A stretch of DNA of 29,698 bases from the NCBI GenBank assembly GCA_038215275.1, contig JBBQRA010000042.1:1-29698 (forward strand). The letters run 5' to 3'. The notes under the pieces are model-generated. The model ran no database searches. It saw only the letters and a program-made list of their open reading frames with translations, and had not been told where the DNA came from. This stretch comes from Ga0077553 sp038215275. GTDB taxonomy: Bacteria; Acidobacteriota; Terriglobia; Bryobacterales; Bryobacteraceae. The translations under genes and the position numbers were made by a program. This document shows, in pieces, positions 1 to 6,948 of the stretch (within the stretch, counting starts at the first letter, position 1; each line of letters starts with the position of its first letter).

Positions 1-150
1 GCCCGAGGTGATTTCGGGGCTGACCACCAACACGGATCGAGCATTGCCCGCGCGGATGTAGTCAGCCGCGGTCTGGATGCCGAAAGTGGCAGACGAGCAC
101 GCGACATTCATGTCGAACCCGAACCCGTCGATCCCCGCAAGCTCTTCAAT
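1..150 (-). pseudogene. Fragment of beta-ketoacyl-ACP synthase III (FabH-like)
   Basis: Read on the minus strand, these 50 codons are open to the window edge and carry the active-site neighbourhood of FabH-type condensing enzymes: GFDMNVACSSATFGIQTAAD, with the nucleophile Cys at the 18th codon, then a beta strand ending SPEITSG. FabH starts fatty acid chains by condensing an acyl-CoA with malonyl-ACP. A normal FabH has about 110 residues before this Cys. Here the frame meets a TAG at 154-156 only 20 codons upstream, and no FabH-like N-terminus appears in other frames out to 230. The resemblance stops near 140-150. The reading is a truncated gene or a chimeric contig end; the C-terminal half, if present, lies outside the window. 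Confidence 0.6.
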
Positions 151-219
151 TCGCTATTGGCATGGGGCCTCTCGATGACCGTGGTGGGTGCAGCCGTTTG
201 CTGGGTTTTCTTCCGGTAA
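142..219 (+). CDS. C-terminal tail of a membrane protein (fragment)
   Basis: In + frame 1 the segment from 142 to the TAA at 217-219 encodes a hydrophobic stretch, LFNSLLAWGLSMTVVGAAVC, followed by WVFFR and the stop, which looks like a C-terminal membrane span with a positive end. The frame stays open to base 1, but bases 1-140 are better explained by the FabH fragment on the other strand. So only the tail looks real, and its upstream part appears to have been replaced. It may also be chance. Confidence 0.25.
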   Translation, partial: LFNSLLAWGLSMTVVGAAVCWVFFR

Positions 220-229
220 TCGTTTGAGG

Positions 230-2353
230 CTAGTAGGAAAGCAGCTGGCGCATCGCCTTCACCAGATCGTCGACTTGCGGCAGGATAGCGTCTTCCAATT
301 GCGGGCTGTAGCCAACCCACGTATCGAGCGCTCCCACGCGCTTCACCGGGGCATCGAGATAGCCGAATAACTCATCGGCCACCCGCGCGGCTATCTCCGC
401 ACCGTATCCCCAACTTAGGGTATCTTCGTGGGCGATCAAGACACGGCTTGTCTTCTTCACCGATGCCGCGATGCTGTCCCAATCATAGGGCGCGAGCGAA
501 CGAAGATCGATCACCTCAATCGACTCGCCGATCTCATTGACCGCACGCAAAGCCTTCTCGACGACTGCGCCATAGGTGATCACCGTCAAGCGATCCCCCT
601 CTCGTACGACCCTTGCCTTGCCGAAAGGAATCGTGTACTCCGGCCCCGGATGCAACGACCGGTTATAGGGTTCCCGGTACAACTTCTTGTGTTCGAGAAA
701 CAGCACCGGATCATCACACCGCAGCGCCGTCCGCAGTAGCCCCACCGCGTCGAGGGCATTCGAGGGGAACACCACCCGCAGCCCAGGTATGTGCGTAAAC
801 ATCACTTCCCCGCTCTGGCTGTGATAGATCGAGCCACCGGTCAAGTAGCCGCCAATCGGCACGCGGATCACCGCCGGGCAGGCAAATCCATTGTTTGAAC
901 GCCACCGCAGAACCGCCATCTCATCGCGGATCTGCATCATGGCCGGCCAGATGTAGTCGAAGAACTGAATCTCGGCCACCGGCTTCATGCCCCTGGTTGC
1001 CAGACCGATCGCGCGGCCCACAATGCCGGCTTCAGCAATCGGCGTATTGAAGACGCGCTCAGAGCCGAACCGGCGCTGGAGTCCTTGAGTCGTCTTGAAC
1101 ACGCCGCCCTTGCCCTTCACCTCCGGCAGTGCGCCCTCGCGGGAACAATCGGCCACATCCTCGCCGAACACGACCACCCGAGGATTCGCGGTCAACTCTT
1201 CGAGCAGCGTGAGATTGATGGCGTCGACCATCGTGCGCGGCTCCCCGGAGAACTCGGGCTCGCGGGCAAACGCATCGGAAGTGGGGTCGACGGTGGGCGA
1301 ATACAAGTACCGCATCGCCGTGTTCTTGGCCGGGGCCGGCGCCTGCAAGGCGTAGTCGGCCGCCTCCTGCACCTCGCGGTCGACGTCCTGCATGAGTTCC
1401 GAGAGTTCGCCTTCGGTCAACAGGCCCTCGGTCAGCAGGAATCGGGGGAACCGCAGCAGCGGATCCCGTTCGGCCTCGTTAGCGCGCTCGGCGTCAGTCT
1501 TATAGGAACGCTCGTCGTCGGATAAGGAGTGGGAGTAAGGCCGAATGCAGTGCGCATGCACCAGCACTGGGCCATGTCCCGCGCGGCAATGCGCCACGGC
1601 TTCGGTCATCGCACCGTAGCTCTGATGGAAGTCGGTGCCGTCAATTTCAAGGATGCGCAGATGCTCAGCAAAGCCGGTCAGCAGACGGGAGAGGTTGCCG
1701 CCGGGCGTCTGCACTTCGACCGGGACAGAAATGGCGTAGTGGTTGTCCTGAATCAGAAAGATGACGGGCAGCTTGCCGAGGCAGGCCCCGTTCAACGCTT
1801 CCCAGAACTCGCCTTCGCTGGTGGCGCCCTCGCCAGAAGTGACGAGAGTGACTTCGTCGGAGTGCGGGTTGAGCAGATGGCTCGCCTGAGCGCAGCCGAT
1901 CGCCTGCACGAACTGCGAACCGGTGCAGGACGATCCGGAAACGATGTGCAATTCCGTGGAAGACCAGTGCGAAGGCATCTGGCGGCCGCCGCTCTGCGTG
2001 TCTTCGGCCGAGCCCACCGCCTGCAGCATCATCATATGCGGAGTGATGCCCAGCGTCAGCGCCAACGCCCGATCGCGATAGTAGGGATAGAACCAGTCGT
2101 GGCCGGGCCGCATGGCCATGCCCGCGGCCGTTTGAATGGCCTCGTGTCCGGCGCCGGAGATCTGAAAATAGATCCGGTTCTGCCGCTTCATCAGCACTTC
2201 GCGGTCATCAATGCGGCGCGAGGTCTGCATCAGGCGCAACGCGTGCATCAATTCCGATCGTGTCAGGCTAAGGCCACTGTCCGCCGCCGCGGCGTGAGTA
2301 AGCATCATTTCGAGTTTATCGTATACTAACGGTTTGGTAACCGTCGCTCCCAT
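230..2353 (-). CDS. Branched-chain 2-oxoacid dehydrogenase E1, fused alpha and beta subunits
   Basis: Thiamine-diphosphate dependent E1 that decarboxylates 2-oxoacids (probably those from valine, leucine and isoleucine) and passes the acyl group to the lipoyl E2 protein. About 707 residues, the sum of an alpha and a beta subunit. Alpha part, residues 30-340: ThDP motif GEGATSEGEF (174-183) ending in QDN (202-204), with GEG in place of the common GDG, and a phosphorylation-loop-like HSLSDDERSY stretch. Beta part from about 375: VVVFGEDVAD, FNTPIAEAGIVGRAIGLA, EIQFFDYIWPA, and a C-terminal transketolase-like domain. Fused E1 proteins of this kind are known in several phyla. E2 and E3 are not in the window. 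No clear Shine-Dalgarno precedes the ATG; an inner ATG-ATG pair at residues 16-17 is an alternative start. Diverges from rsgA across 65 bp. Exact substrate is inferred. Confidence 0.9.
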   Translation of the reverse strand: MGATVTKPLVYDKLEMMLTHAAAADSGLSLTRSELMHALRLMQTSRRIDDREVLMKRQNRIYFQISGAGHEAIQTAAGMAMRPGHDWFYPYYRDRALALTLGITPHMMMLQAVGSAEDTQSGGRQMPSHWSSTELHIVSGSSCTGSQFVQAIGCAQASHLLNPHSDEVTLVTSGEGATSEGEFWEALNGACLGKLPVIFLIQDNHYAISVPVEVQTPGGNLSRLLTGFAEHLRILEIDGTDFHQSYGAMTEAVAHCRAGHGPVLVHAHCIRPYSHSLSDDERSYKTDAERANEAERDPLLRFPRFLLTEGLLTEGELSELMQDVDREVQEAADYALQAPAPAKNTAMRYLYSPTVDPTSDAFAREPEFSGEPRTMVDAINLTLLEELTANPRVVVFGEDVADCSREGALPEVKGKGGVFKTTQGLQRRFGSERVFNTPIAEAGIVGRAIGLATRGMKPVAEIQFFDYIWPAMMQIRDEMAVLRWRSNNGFACPAVIRVPIGGYLTGGSIYHSQSGEVMFTHIPGLRVVFPSNALDAVGLLRTALRCDDPVLFLEHKKLYREPYNRSLHPGPEYTIPFGKARVVREGDRLTVITYGAVVEKALRAVNEIGESIEVIDLRSLAPYDWDSIAASVKKTSRVLIAHEDTLSWGYGAEIAARVADELFGYLDAPVKRVGALDTWVGYSPQLEDAILPQVDDLVKAMRQLLSY

Positions 2354-2418
2354 TGTTGTTCGTTAATTGCGGCCATTTGTCCCGCAGCCTTCGAACCCTT
2401 TAGAAGGAACGAACCCCC

Positions 2419-3327
2419 ATGTCTTCTCTGGAGCGCGCCCGCGTTTTATCGCAGGCCCATGAACTGTATTCTGTCGCGACCGCAAAGGGCGAGCAAATCG
2501 CTCAGTTGACCGGCCGTCTCCGCTTTCTCGACGAGTTGCCCGCCGTTGGTGACTGGGTGAGTCTCACGCCCACCGACCCGCCGCTGATCGCCGCCATCGA
2601 ACCGCGCACCAGTTGTTTCACGCGGACTGGCCCCGCCGGCGGCCGGCAGATCCTCGCCGCCAACATTGATGTGGCCTTTCTTGTTTGCGGCCTGGATGCG
2701 GACTTCAATCCAAACCGCCTGGACCGCTACCTCGTCCAGGCTCGCCAATCTGGCGCCCGGCCCGTTGTGATCCTCAACAAAGCGGATCTCCGGCTCGAAC
2801 CGCCGCGTCTCGAACTCGATGTCCCCGTGGAGGCTGTCAGCGCTCTGACTGACGATCTGGCCGGCCTCTGCCGTCATGTCCGAGCGGGCGAGACGGCGGC
2901 GCTGTTTGGTTCCTCTGGCGTCGGCAAGTCGACCATCGTCAACCGGCTTCTCGGCGCGGAGCGGCAGGCGACGGGCGTGGCGCCGGGGCGGCACGTCACC
3001 ACCTCCCGGCAGTTGATCCTGTTGCCGGCTGGCTGGTGGCTGCTCGATATGCCAGGGCTGCGGGAACTCGCCCTCGATGCTGCGGCTGGCGCCGTGGACG
3101 AGGCATTTGCCGAGATCTCCGCAAGGCAGTGCCGCTATCGGGATTGCCGCCACGAAGAGGAGCCCGGCTGCGCCGTGCGGGACCACGTCGACCCGGCGCG
3201 CCTCGCCAGCTACCGCAAGCTACGGCGTGAACAAGCCTACGCCGAGCGGAAGGACGACCCCGTTGCCGCCCGCGCCGAAAAGGAGCGGTGGAAGAAGATC
3301 CACAAGGCGATGCGAAAGCCCGGTTAG
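2419..3327 (+). CDS. rsgA: Ribosome small subunit-dependent GTPase A
   Basis: Circularly permuted GTPase that checks late 30S ribosome assembly. The permuted order is visible: N-terminal OB-fold (about 1-65), G4 NKAD at 120-123, then P-loop GSSGVGKS at 164-171, a GRHVTT switch at 190-195 and G3 DMPG at 210-213. The C-terminal zinc site is Cys238, Cys243, His245 and Cys251 (CRYRDCRHEEEPGC), followed by a basic helix. Its 302 residues fit the family. An AAGGA about 10 nt before the ATG supports the start. The codons of residues 191-209 are the source of sequence copied twice downstream of the gene, and the last codons lie inside the first downstream repeat unit. The gene itself looks intact. 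Confidence 0.96.
   Translation: MSSLERARVLSQAHELYSVATAKGEQIAQLTGRLRFLDELPAVGDWVSLTPTDPPLIAAIEPRTSCFTRTGPAGGRQILAANIDVAFLVCGLDADFNPNRLDRYLVQARQSGARPVVILNKADLRLEPPRLELDVPVEAVSALTDDLAGLCRHVRAGETAALFGSSGVGKSTIVNRLLGAERQATGVAPGRHVTTSRQLILLPAGWWLLDMPGLRELALDAAAGAVDEAFAEISARQCRYRDCRHEEEPGCAVRDHVDPARLASYRKLRREQAYAERKDDPVAARAEKERWKKIHKAMRKPG
2989..3045 (+). repeat. 57-bp repeat core, parental copy inside rsgA
   Basis: This in-frame stretch of rsgA (switch region to just before DMPG) aligns without gaps to 3366-3422 (44 of 57 identical by hand count) and to 3501-3557. All three copies end in the identical 12-mer tggtggctgctc. Confidence 0.75.
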
Positions 3328-3365
3328 CTACGGCCGCATTGGCCGGTCGATGCCCTCGGCATCGC

Positions 3366-3422
3366 GAGCACGTGACCACCTCTCCGCACTTGATTCCCCT
3401 GCGGGCCGACTGGTGGCTGCTC
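3366..3422 (+). repeat. 57-bp rsgA-derived core, intergenic copy 1
   Basis: Same length and order as rsgA bases 2989-3045, 44 of 57 identical by hand count. Translated in the matching frame it still reads HVTTS followed by WWLL, but it lacks the DMPG that follows in rsgA. Confidence 0.75.
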
Positions 3423-3500
3423 GCGACACAGACCCGACCCGATCGCCGTCCGCCCCGATGGCTGGCGGCGGAAGCCGGGATCATTACTGCCACGCATCAC

Positions 3501-3557
3501 GAGCACGTCAATACCTCCGGGTAGTTCTTTTCCCTGCGGGTCGGTTGGTGGCTGCTC
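3501..3557 (+). repeat. 57-bp rsgA-derived core, intergenic copy 2
   Basis: Lies 135 bp downstream of the previous copy and matches it at about 43 of 57 positions by hand count. The matching frame contains a TAG, so it is non-coding. It shares with copy 1 the variant tccctgcggg absent from rsgA, so copies 1 and 2 are closer to each other in that part. Confidence 0.7.
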
Positions 3558-3696
3558 ACAGACCCCACGGGAGTGGCCAGCGATCCTACCCAAATCGCGG
3601 CCCACACCGGAAACGCGCTGCGGAAGCCGGGCAAAGTAATGGCGCACTCGCAGATAATACCCTCCGTAGGCCGAAACCGGGCGGCGAAAGCCCAGT

Positions 3697-4863
3697 TCAG
3701 TTCTGCCGCATCCGCCGGTCAATATCCTCGGCAATGCGGTCGAGATATTCAGGGTTCCGGATCAGCGTCCGGATTCCGAAGTCCTGATGATGGGCAAAGA
3801 ACAGTTCCGCCGCATAGAGAGCCATTCCGTAGGCAAGCCGGGCGTGGTCCGGCGTCAGCCGCGCCCACGTCTGGCTCATCTTCTTGAGCGGCGGCAGTTG
3901 CCCGCACTGGGCGGCCGCGCGCACCGTCTGCCGCATTTCCGGCGTCAACGTCTCCCCGCTCAGTCGCTGGGCCAGCCCTTCGTGCAGCCACGCAGGCCAA
4001 TGCCCCGTGGCCGCCAAGCACGCGTGTACCAATTCATGCGCGAAGGTCTTCCGCATCTCGGCCGGTTCCAGCACGGCAACGCGGATCCGCCCGTCGAACT
4101 GGCCGCCGCTCCATTCCGCCGCGCCCGTCGCTCTCAAGTAAGCTTCCCGGCTCTGGGCCGTCGCCGCAATACGTTCGGCCGTCTGGCACCCGAGTTCAAA
4201 CGAGATGCGGGAGTACTCCTGCTCGAGAACACCGGCCAAGTGCCGCGCCACCTCCGCCGTCATCACCTGCGGATCATAGCGGAGCGAAAAGCGGGTGGAT
4301 TCGAGCGTCTGAACGCCTTGGTCAGCGGCCGCCTCCCGTTCGGCCTTCGCCAGCAACGCGGCCACCGCCGGCTGCGGGCGGATCGCCTCGGCGTCTTTCA
4401 AATAGCCGATAGCCCGCGCTGTCGAACCCGCGCGATACGCAGCCATGCCCGCCACCGCCAGGAGAATCGGATCGCGCGGGCCTTTGGTCAAGGCCAAATC
4501 CAGCAGTTCCAGCGCTTCGCCCGGCCGATTCTGCGCGATCAACTGCGAAGCAACAGTCAATGGATCAGCGTCCACCGGCCGCGCCACCCGCGCGGCGCCC
4601 ACCGGCGTATCGAGAGCCCGAGCACCCCGGCGTTCTGCTTCCCACGCATCCACTCCGGCCAGCGCCACGCCGGGCAGATACCCCCTCTGCTCACCCGCTT
4701 GCACCGCGTAGCAGCCGTTGATGGCGAACCGGATGGTCACCGCCGTCCCGGCAGAAAGCGTCGCCACCACCTCGTCGCTCTCCTCGCAACCGGTCTTTAG
4801 CGGAGTCTGATCCTCCAGCACGGTTAGCAAGACGGATGCGAGATAGAACGCCAGCAATCCCAT
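3697..4863 (-). CDS. Membrane-anchored or exported zinc peptidase (MA-like gluzincin) with SH3-like and TPR-like regions
   Basis: 388 residues. A short hydrophobic N-terminus (LLAFYLASVLLTVL) suggests export or an anchor. Residues 22-70 look like a small SH3-type beta domain, residues 98-170 like TPR helices (PGEALELLDLALTKGPRDP, then RAIGYLKDAEAIRP). The peptidase domain carries HELVH at 276-280 and a third zinc ligand Glu295 in AWLHEGLAQR, the HExxH plus later E arrangement of peptidase-MA type gluzincins. The substrate is unknown. The start ATG has no strong Shine-Dalgarno; the gene diverges from the next one over about 90 bp. Its last 50 or so bases resemble the sequence just after rsgA, on the opposite side of the repeat block, so the gene end takes part in that duplication. 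Confidence 0.75.
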   Translation of the reverse strand: MGLLAFYLASVLLTVLEDQTPLKTGCEESDEVVATLSAGTAVTIRFAINGCYAVQAGEQRGYLPGVALAGVDAWEAERRGARALDTPVGAARVARPVDADPLTVASQLIAQNRPGEALELLDLALTKGPRDPILLAVAGMAAYRAGSTARAIGYLKDAEAIRPQPAVAALLAKAEREAAADQGVQTLESTRFSLRYDPQVMTAEVARHLAGVLEQEYSRISFELGCQTAERIAATAQSREAYLRATGAAEWSGGQFDGRIRVAVLEPAEMRKTFAHELVHACLAATGHWPAWLHEGLAQRLSGETLTPEMRQTVRAAAQCGQLPPLKKMSQTWARLTPDHARLAYGMALYAAELFFAHHQDFGIRTLIRNPEYLDRIAEDIDRRMRQN

Positions 4864-4955
4864 AACCGCATCCTAAGCGAATAGTTGTGCCAAGTCGCTC
4901 CAGTAGAAACCCTAGAGTGAATCTGTTTCTTGGCTGTGATAGGCTAGCGCAGCGC

Positions 4956-5942
4956 ATGAGCCAGCCGACGGACCCATCCGAATCGTTTGAAGCCCGAGCC
5001 GCTCTGTGCGAGCTCATGCAGGAAGTCAGCAGTCTGCCGTCCGCTCTGGCGTGCGCCGAGGGCGCCGGAGCCCTGCTGCAACTGCATCGTCAAGAGGCTA
5101 CTCCTCCCATCTTGGCGTTATGTTGGCAGGCCGGTCAATTGGCCCGGGAAGCCTATCCAAATAACGAAACCATCGCCACCGCCTGGGCCCGCACGATCTG
5201 CCTACTTACCACCGCTTATGGTTCGAACGACTTACTGCAAGAAACTTTCCGGTGCCAGGAAGAGAGAGAAGCCATCGCCGTGCAGTTCCCGCACTCGGAG
5301 GGCGTACAGTACTGGAATGCACAGTCGAACTTCGAAATGGTCACGGTGCTCGCTCAGCGCGGTTACGCCAAATCCATCCCCATTTTTCTTGACAATCTCC
5401 GGACGCTCAGCCGCGCCTGGCGCGACCGTACTCCCTTCCCTACGCTCTACGCCATGGCGCTGGCCAACGCCGCCGCCGCCTACGCCCAGTTGCAGGAGGT
5501 GCCCGCCGCACGTGAGCAGGTGGAAGACCTTCGCGGCATCGCTAACCAGTACTCCGACAGCGCCGACGTGCTGCAGGCCTATGCCCGCGGTCTCCAGCAG
5601 GTGGCCTGGTATTGCGGCGAGCTCGTCACGCCTATCATTTTGCACGGGTGGGCATTGGAGCTCGCCGAACTGCTCTCGGCCCGCTCCATCCGCCGCGAGT
5701 GCGGCTCCCGCGCCGTGGCGGAACTCGGCGTCTATTCGGCCTACTTCGCGCGCCGCGGCGAGCTGACCTACGCTGCCGACTCCCTGCGTGAAGCTTGCCG
5801 CTGGCTCGAGGCGGTAACGATCAACCCCGAAGAGCTACCCATGGTCGTTGAAACCTTCCGCGCCACCGCCACGCAACTTCGCCAAACCGAGCCTGCCCTT
5901 GCGGCTCTCGCCGAGGCCCGCACGGACAGGCTGATGGCTTAA
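4956..5942 (+). CDS. Hypothetical protein, helical TPR-like repeats
   Basis: About 328 residues from the ATG at 4956; a GTG at 4887 would add 23 residues (SRSSRNPRVNLFLGCDRLAQR) that do not resemble a leader. The protein is almost all amphipathic helix with Ala/Leu-rich pairs such as YAMALANAAAAYAQLQEVPA and repeated AREA/EQVED patterns, which suggests a TPR or similar solenoid used for protein contacts. No catalytic motif, signal peptide or membrane span is seen. It diverges from the MA-like peptidase and converges on the cytochrome c gene, leaving 10 bp. Function not recognised. Confidence 0.7.
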   Translation: MSQPTDPSESFEARAALCELMQEVSSLPSALACAEGAGALLQLHRQEATPPILALCWQAGQLAREAYPNNETIATAWARTICLLTTAYGSNDLLQETFRCQEEREAIAVQFPHSEGVQYWNAQSNFEMVTVLAQRGYAKSIPIFLDNLRTLSRAWRDRTPFPTLYAMALANAAAAYAQLQEVPAAREQVEDLRGIANQYSDSADVLQAYARGLQQVAWYCGELVTPIILHGWALELAELLSARSIRRECGSRAVAELGVYSAYFARRGELTYAADSLREACRWLEAVTINPEELPMVVETFRATATQLRQTEPALAALAEARTDRLMA

Positions 5943-5952
5943 CTCTACGCGT

Positions 5953-6903
5953 TTAGCTCTCCGGGTGAACCGTCACCTTGTTTTCGATTGCCTTCTGCTT
6001 CCGCAGATAACGGTAGATAGCTCCCAATTCCTCCGCCGAGTAGCGCGAATACTGCAACCAGGGCATAAGCGTGAAGTTCCGTTGCGTGGCGTCCGGCAAT
6101 GGCGTCTGTTCGTACTCCCGGTATTCATGGAAGCGCCGGATAAACGCCGCTTCGGTCATACGGCCGATGCCCGTCTCCCCGTCCGGCGTGATGTTGGCAG
6201 ACACCACCGTGAATTTCCCCAGCCGGAAAACTTCTCCGCCCGCCAGTTCCTTGCCCGCCAACGGAGCCCCGCGCTCCATCGGCGTGTGGCACCCCACACA
6301 ACCCCCCATTTTCACCAGATACTCGCCCAACTCACTCGGCTCCGGCATCGGACTTTCCACCGGCGCCGGGGCGCTCTTGATCAGTACGGAGACGGGGAAC
6401 TGGAGTTCGGTCCGTGGACGCTTCTCAGGAACGGCCGGGAGTGTATTGAGGTAGGAAACCAGCGCCTCGGCATCGCGGTCGCTCATGTGCCGGTAGCTTT
6501 CGTACGGCATCATCGGGAAGAGCGCGCGCCCATCCCGGCCGATGCCTTCGCGGATCGCCCGTAACTTTTCGCCATCGCTCCAGGCGCCGATGCCGGCCTC
6601 CAGATCGGAGCTGATGTTGGGGGCGGTCACCGCGCCGGGCAACCCCATCTCGGGGGGAAAGGTGAAGCCGGCGCCGCTCCGGATGACCGGCGCAAGCTGC
6701 TTTCCCCAATTCCGTTCGCCGTGGCAACCGTCGCAATCAGCGACCACCTCATAAAGATACTTGCCGCGCGCCACCGTCTCCGGCGTCATCGCCACGCGGA
6801 CCTCCGCCGGCGGCGCCATCTTCGGGGGACGCCCCACGATGTACCCCGCCGCCAGCGCCAGTCCGCCCACTCCCCAACACAATCCCTTGGCTATTCTGTT
6901 CAT
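5953..6903 (-). CDS. Di-heme cytochrome c, membrane-anchored
   Basis: 316 residues from the ATG at 6903, chosen because a GGAGG lies 6 nt upstream; a frame extending to 6945 lacks such a site. An N-terminal hydrophobic segment (residues 7-24, GLCWGVGGLALAAGYIVG) is an uncleaved anchor or signal. Two haem c sites follow: CDGCH at 57-61 and CVGCH at 202-206. Met-rich loops MMPYESYRHM (131-140) and FTLMPW near the end give likely axial Met ligands for each domain. The architecture fits periplasmic electron carriers that serve membrane dehydrogenases or a terminal oxidase; no partner oxidoreductase gene is adjacent, so the electron donor is unknown. Confidence 0.9.
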   Translation of the reverse strand: MNRIAKGLCWGVGGLALAAGYIVGRPPKMAPPAEVRVAMTPETVARGKYLYEVVADCDGCHGERNWGKQLAPVIRSGAGFTFPPEMGLPGAVTAPNISSDLEAGIGAWSDGEKLRAIREGIGRDGRALFPMMPYESYRHMSDRDAEALVSYLNTLPAVPEKRPRTELQFPVSVLIKSAPAPVESPMPEPSELGEYLVKMGGCVGCHTPMERGAPLAGKELAGGEVFRLGKFTVVSANITPDGETGIGRMTEAAFIRRFHEYREYEQTPLPDATQRNFTLMPWLQYSRYSAEELGAIYRYLRKQKAIENKVTVHPES

Positions 6904-6948
6904 CACGAACCTCCGCAAACACACGCGAAAGTTTACCTGGGGCACGGC

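Larger units (their letters stand above)
3312..3745. repeat. Decayed tandem repeat block filling the rsgA-peptidase gap
   Basis: The roughly 370 bp between rsgA and the peptidase gene hold no convincing gene. They consist of degenerate repeats. A motif of the form gcgRaagcccgg recurs at 3312, 3468, 3620 and 3683, giving two units of about 150 bp and shorter pieces. The first two units each contain a 57-bp core copied from the rsgA switch region. The start of the first unit (3312-3371) also resembles 3683-3743, which is the 3' end of the peptidase gene on the other strand. Open frames through the block, for example - strand 3324-3734, only translate the repeats. Confidence 0.7.

Noticed and set aside
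1529..2329. Long + strand open frame opposite the E1 gene
   Set aside because: Antisense shadow typical of high-GC codons; no family features, and the minus strand encodes a clear E1 protein.
3324..3734. Minus-strand open frame in the rsgA-peptidase gap with internal repeats such as EQPP..PQG
   Set aside because: The repeats are translations of the decayed DNA repeats; no start signal or family support.
3787..4800. 337-codon + strand open frame
   Set aside because: Lies antisense to the MA-like peptidase gene; Arg-rich with no recognisable motif.
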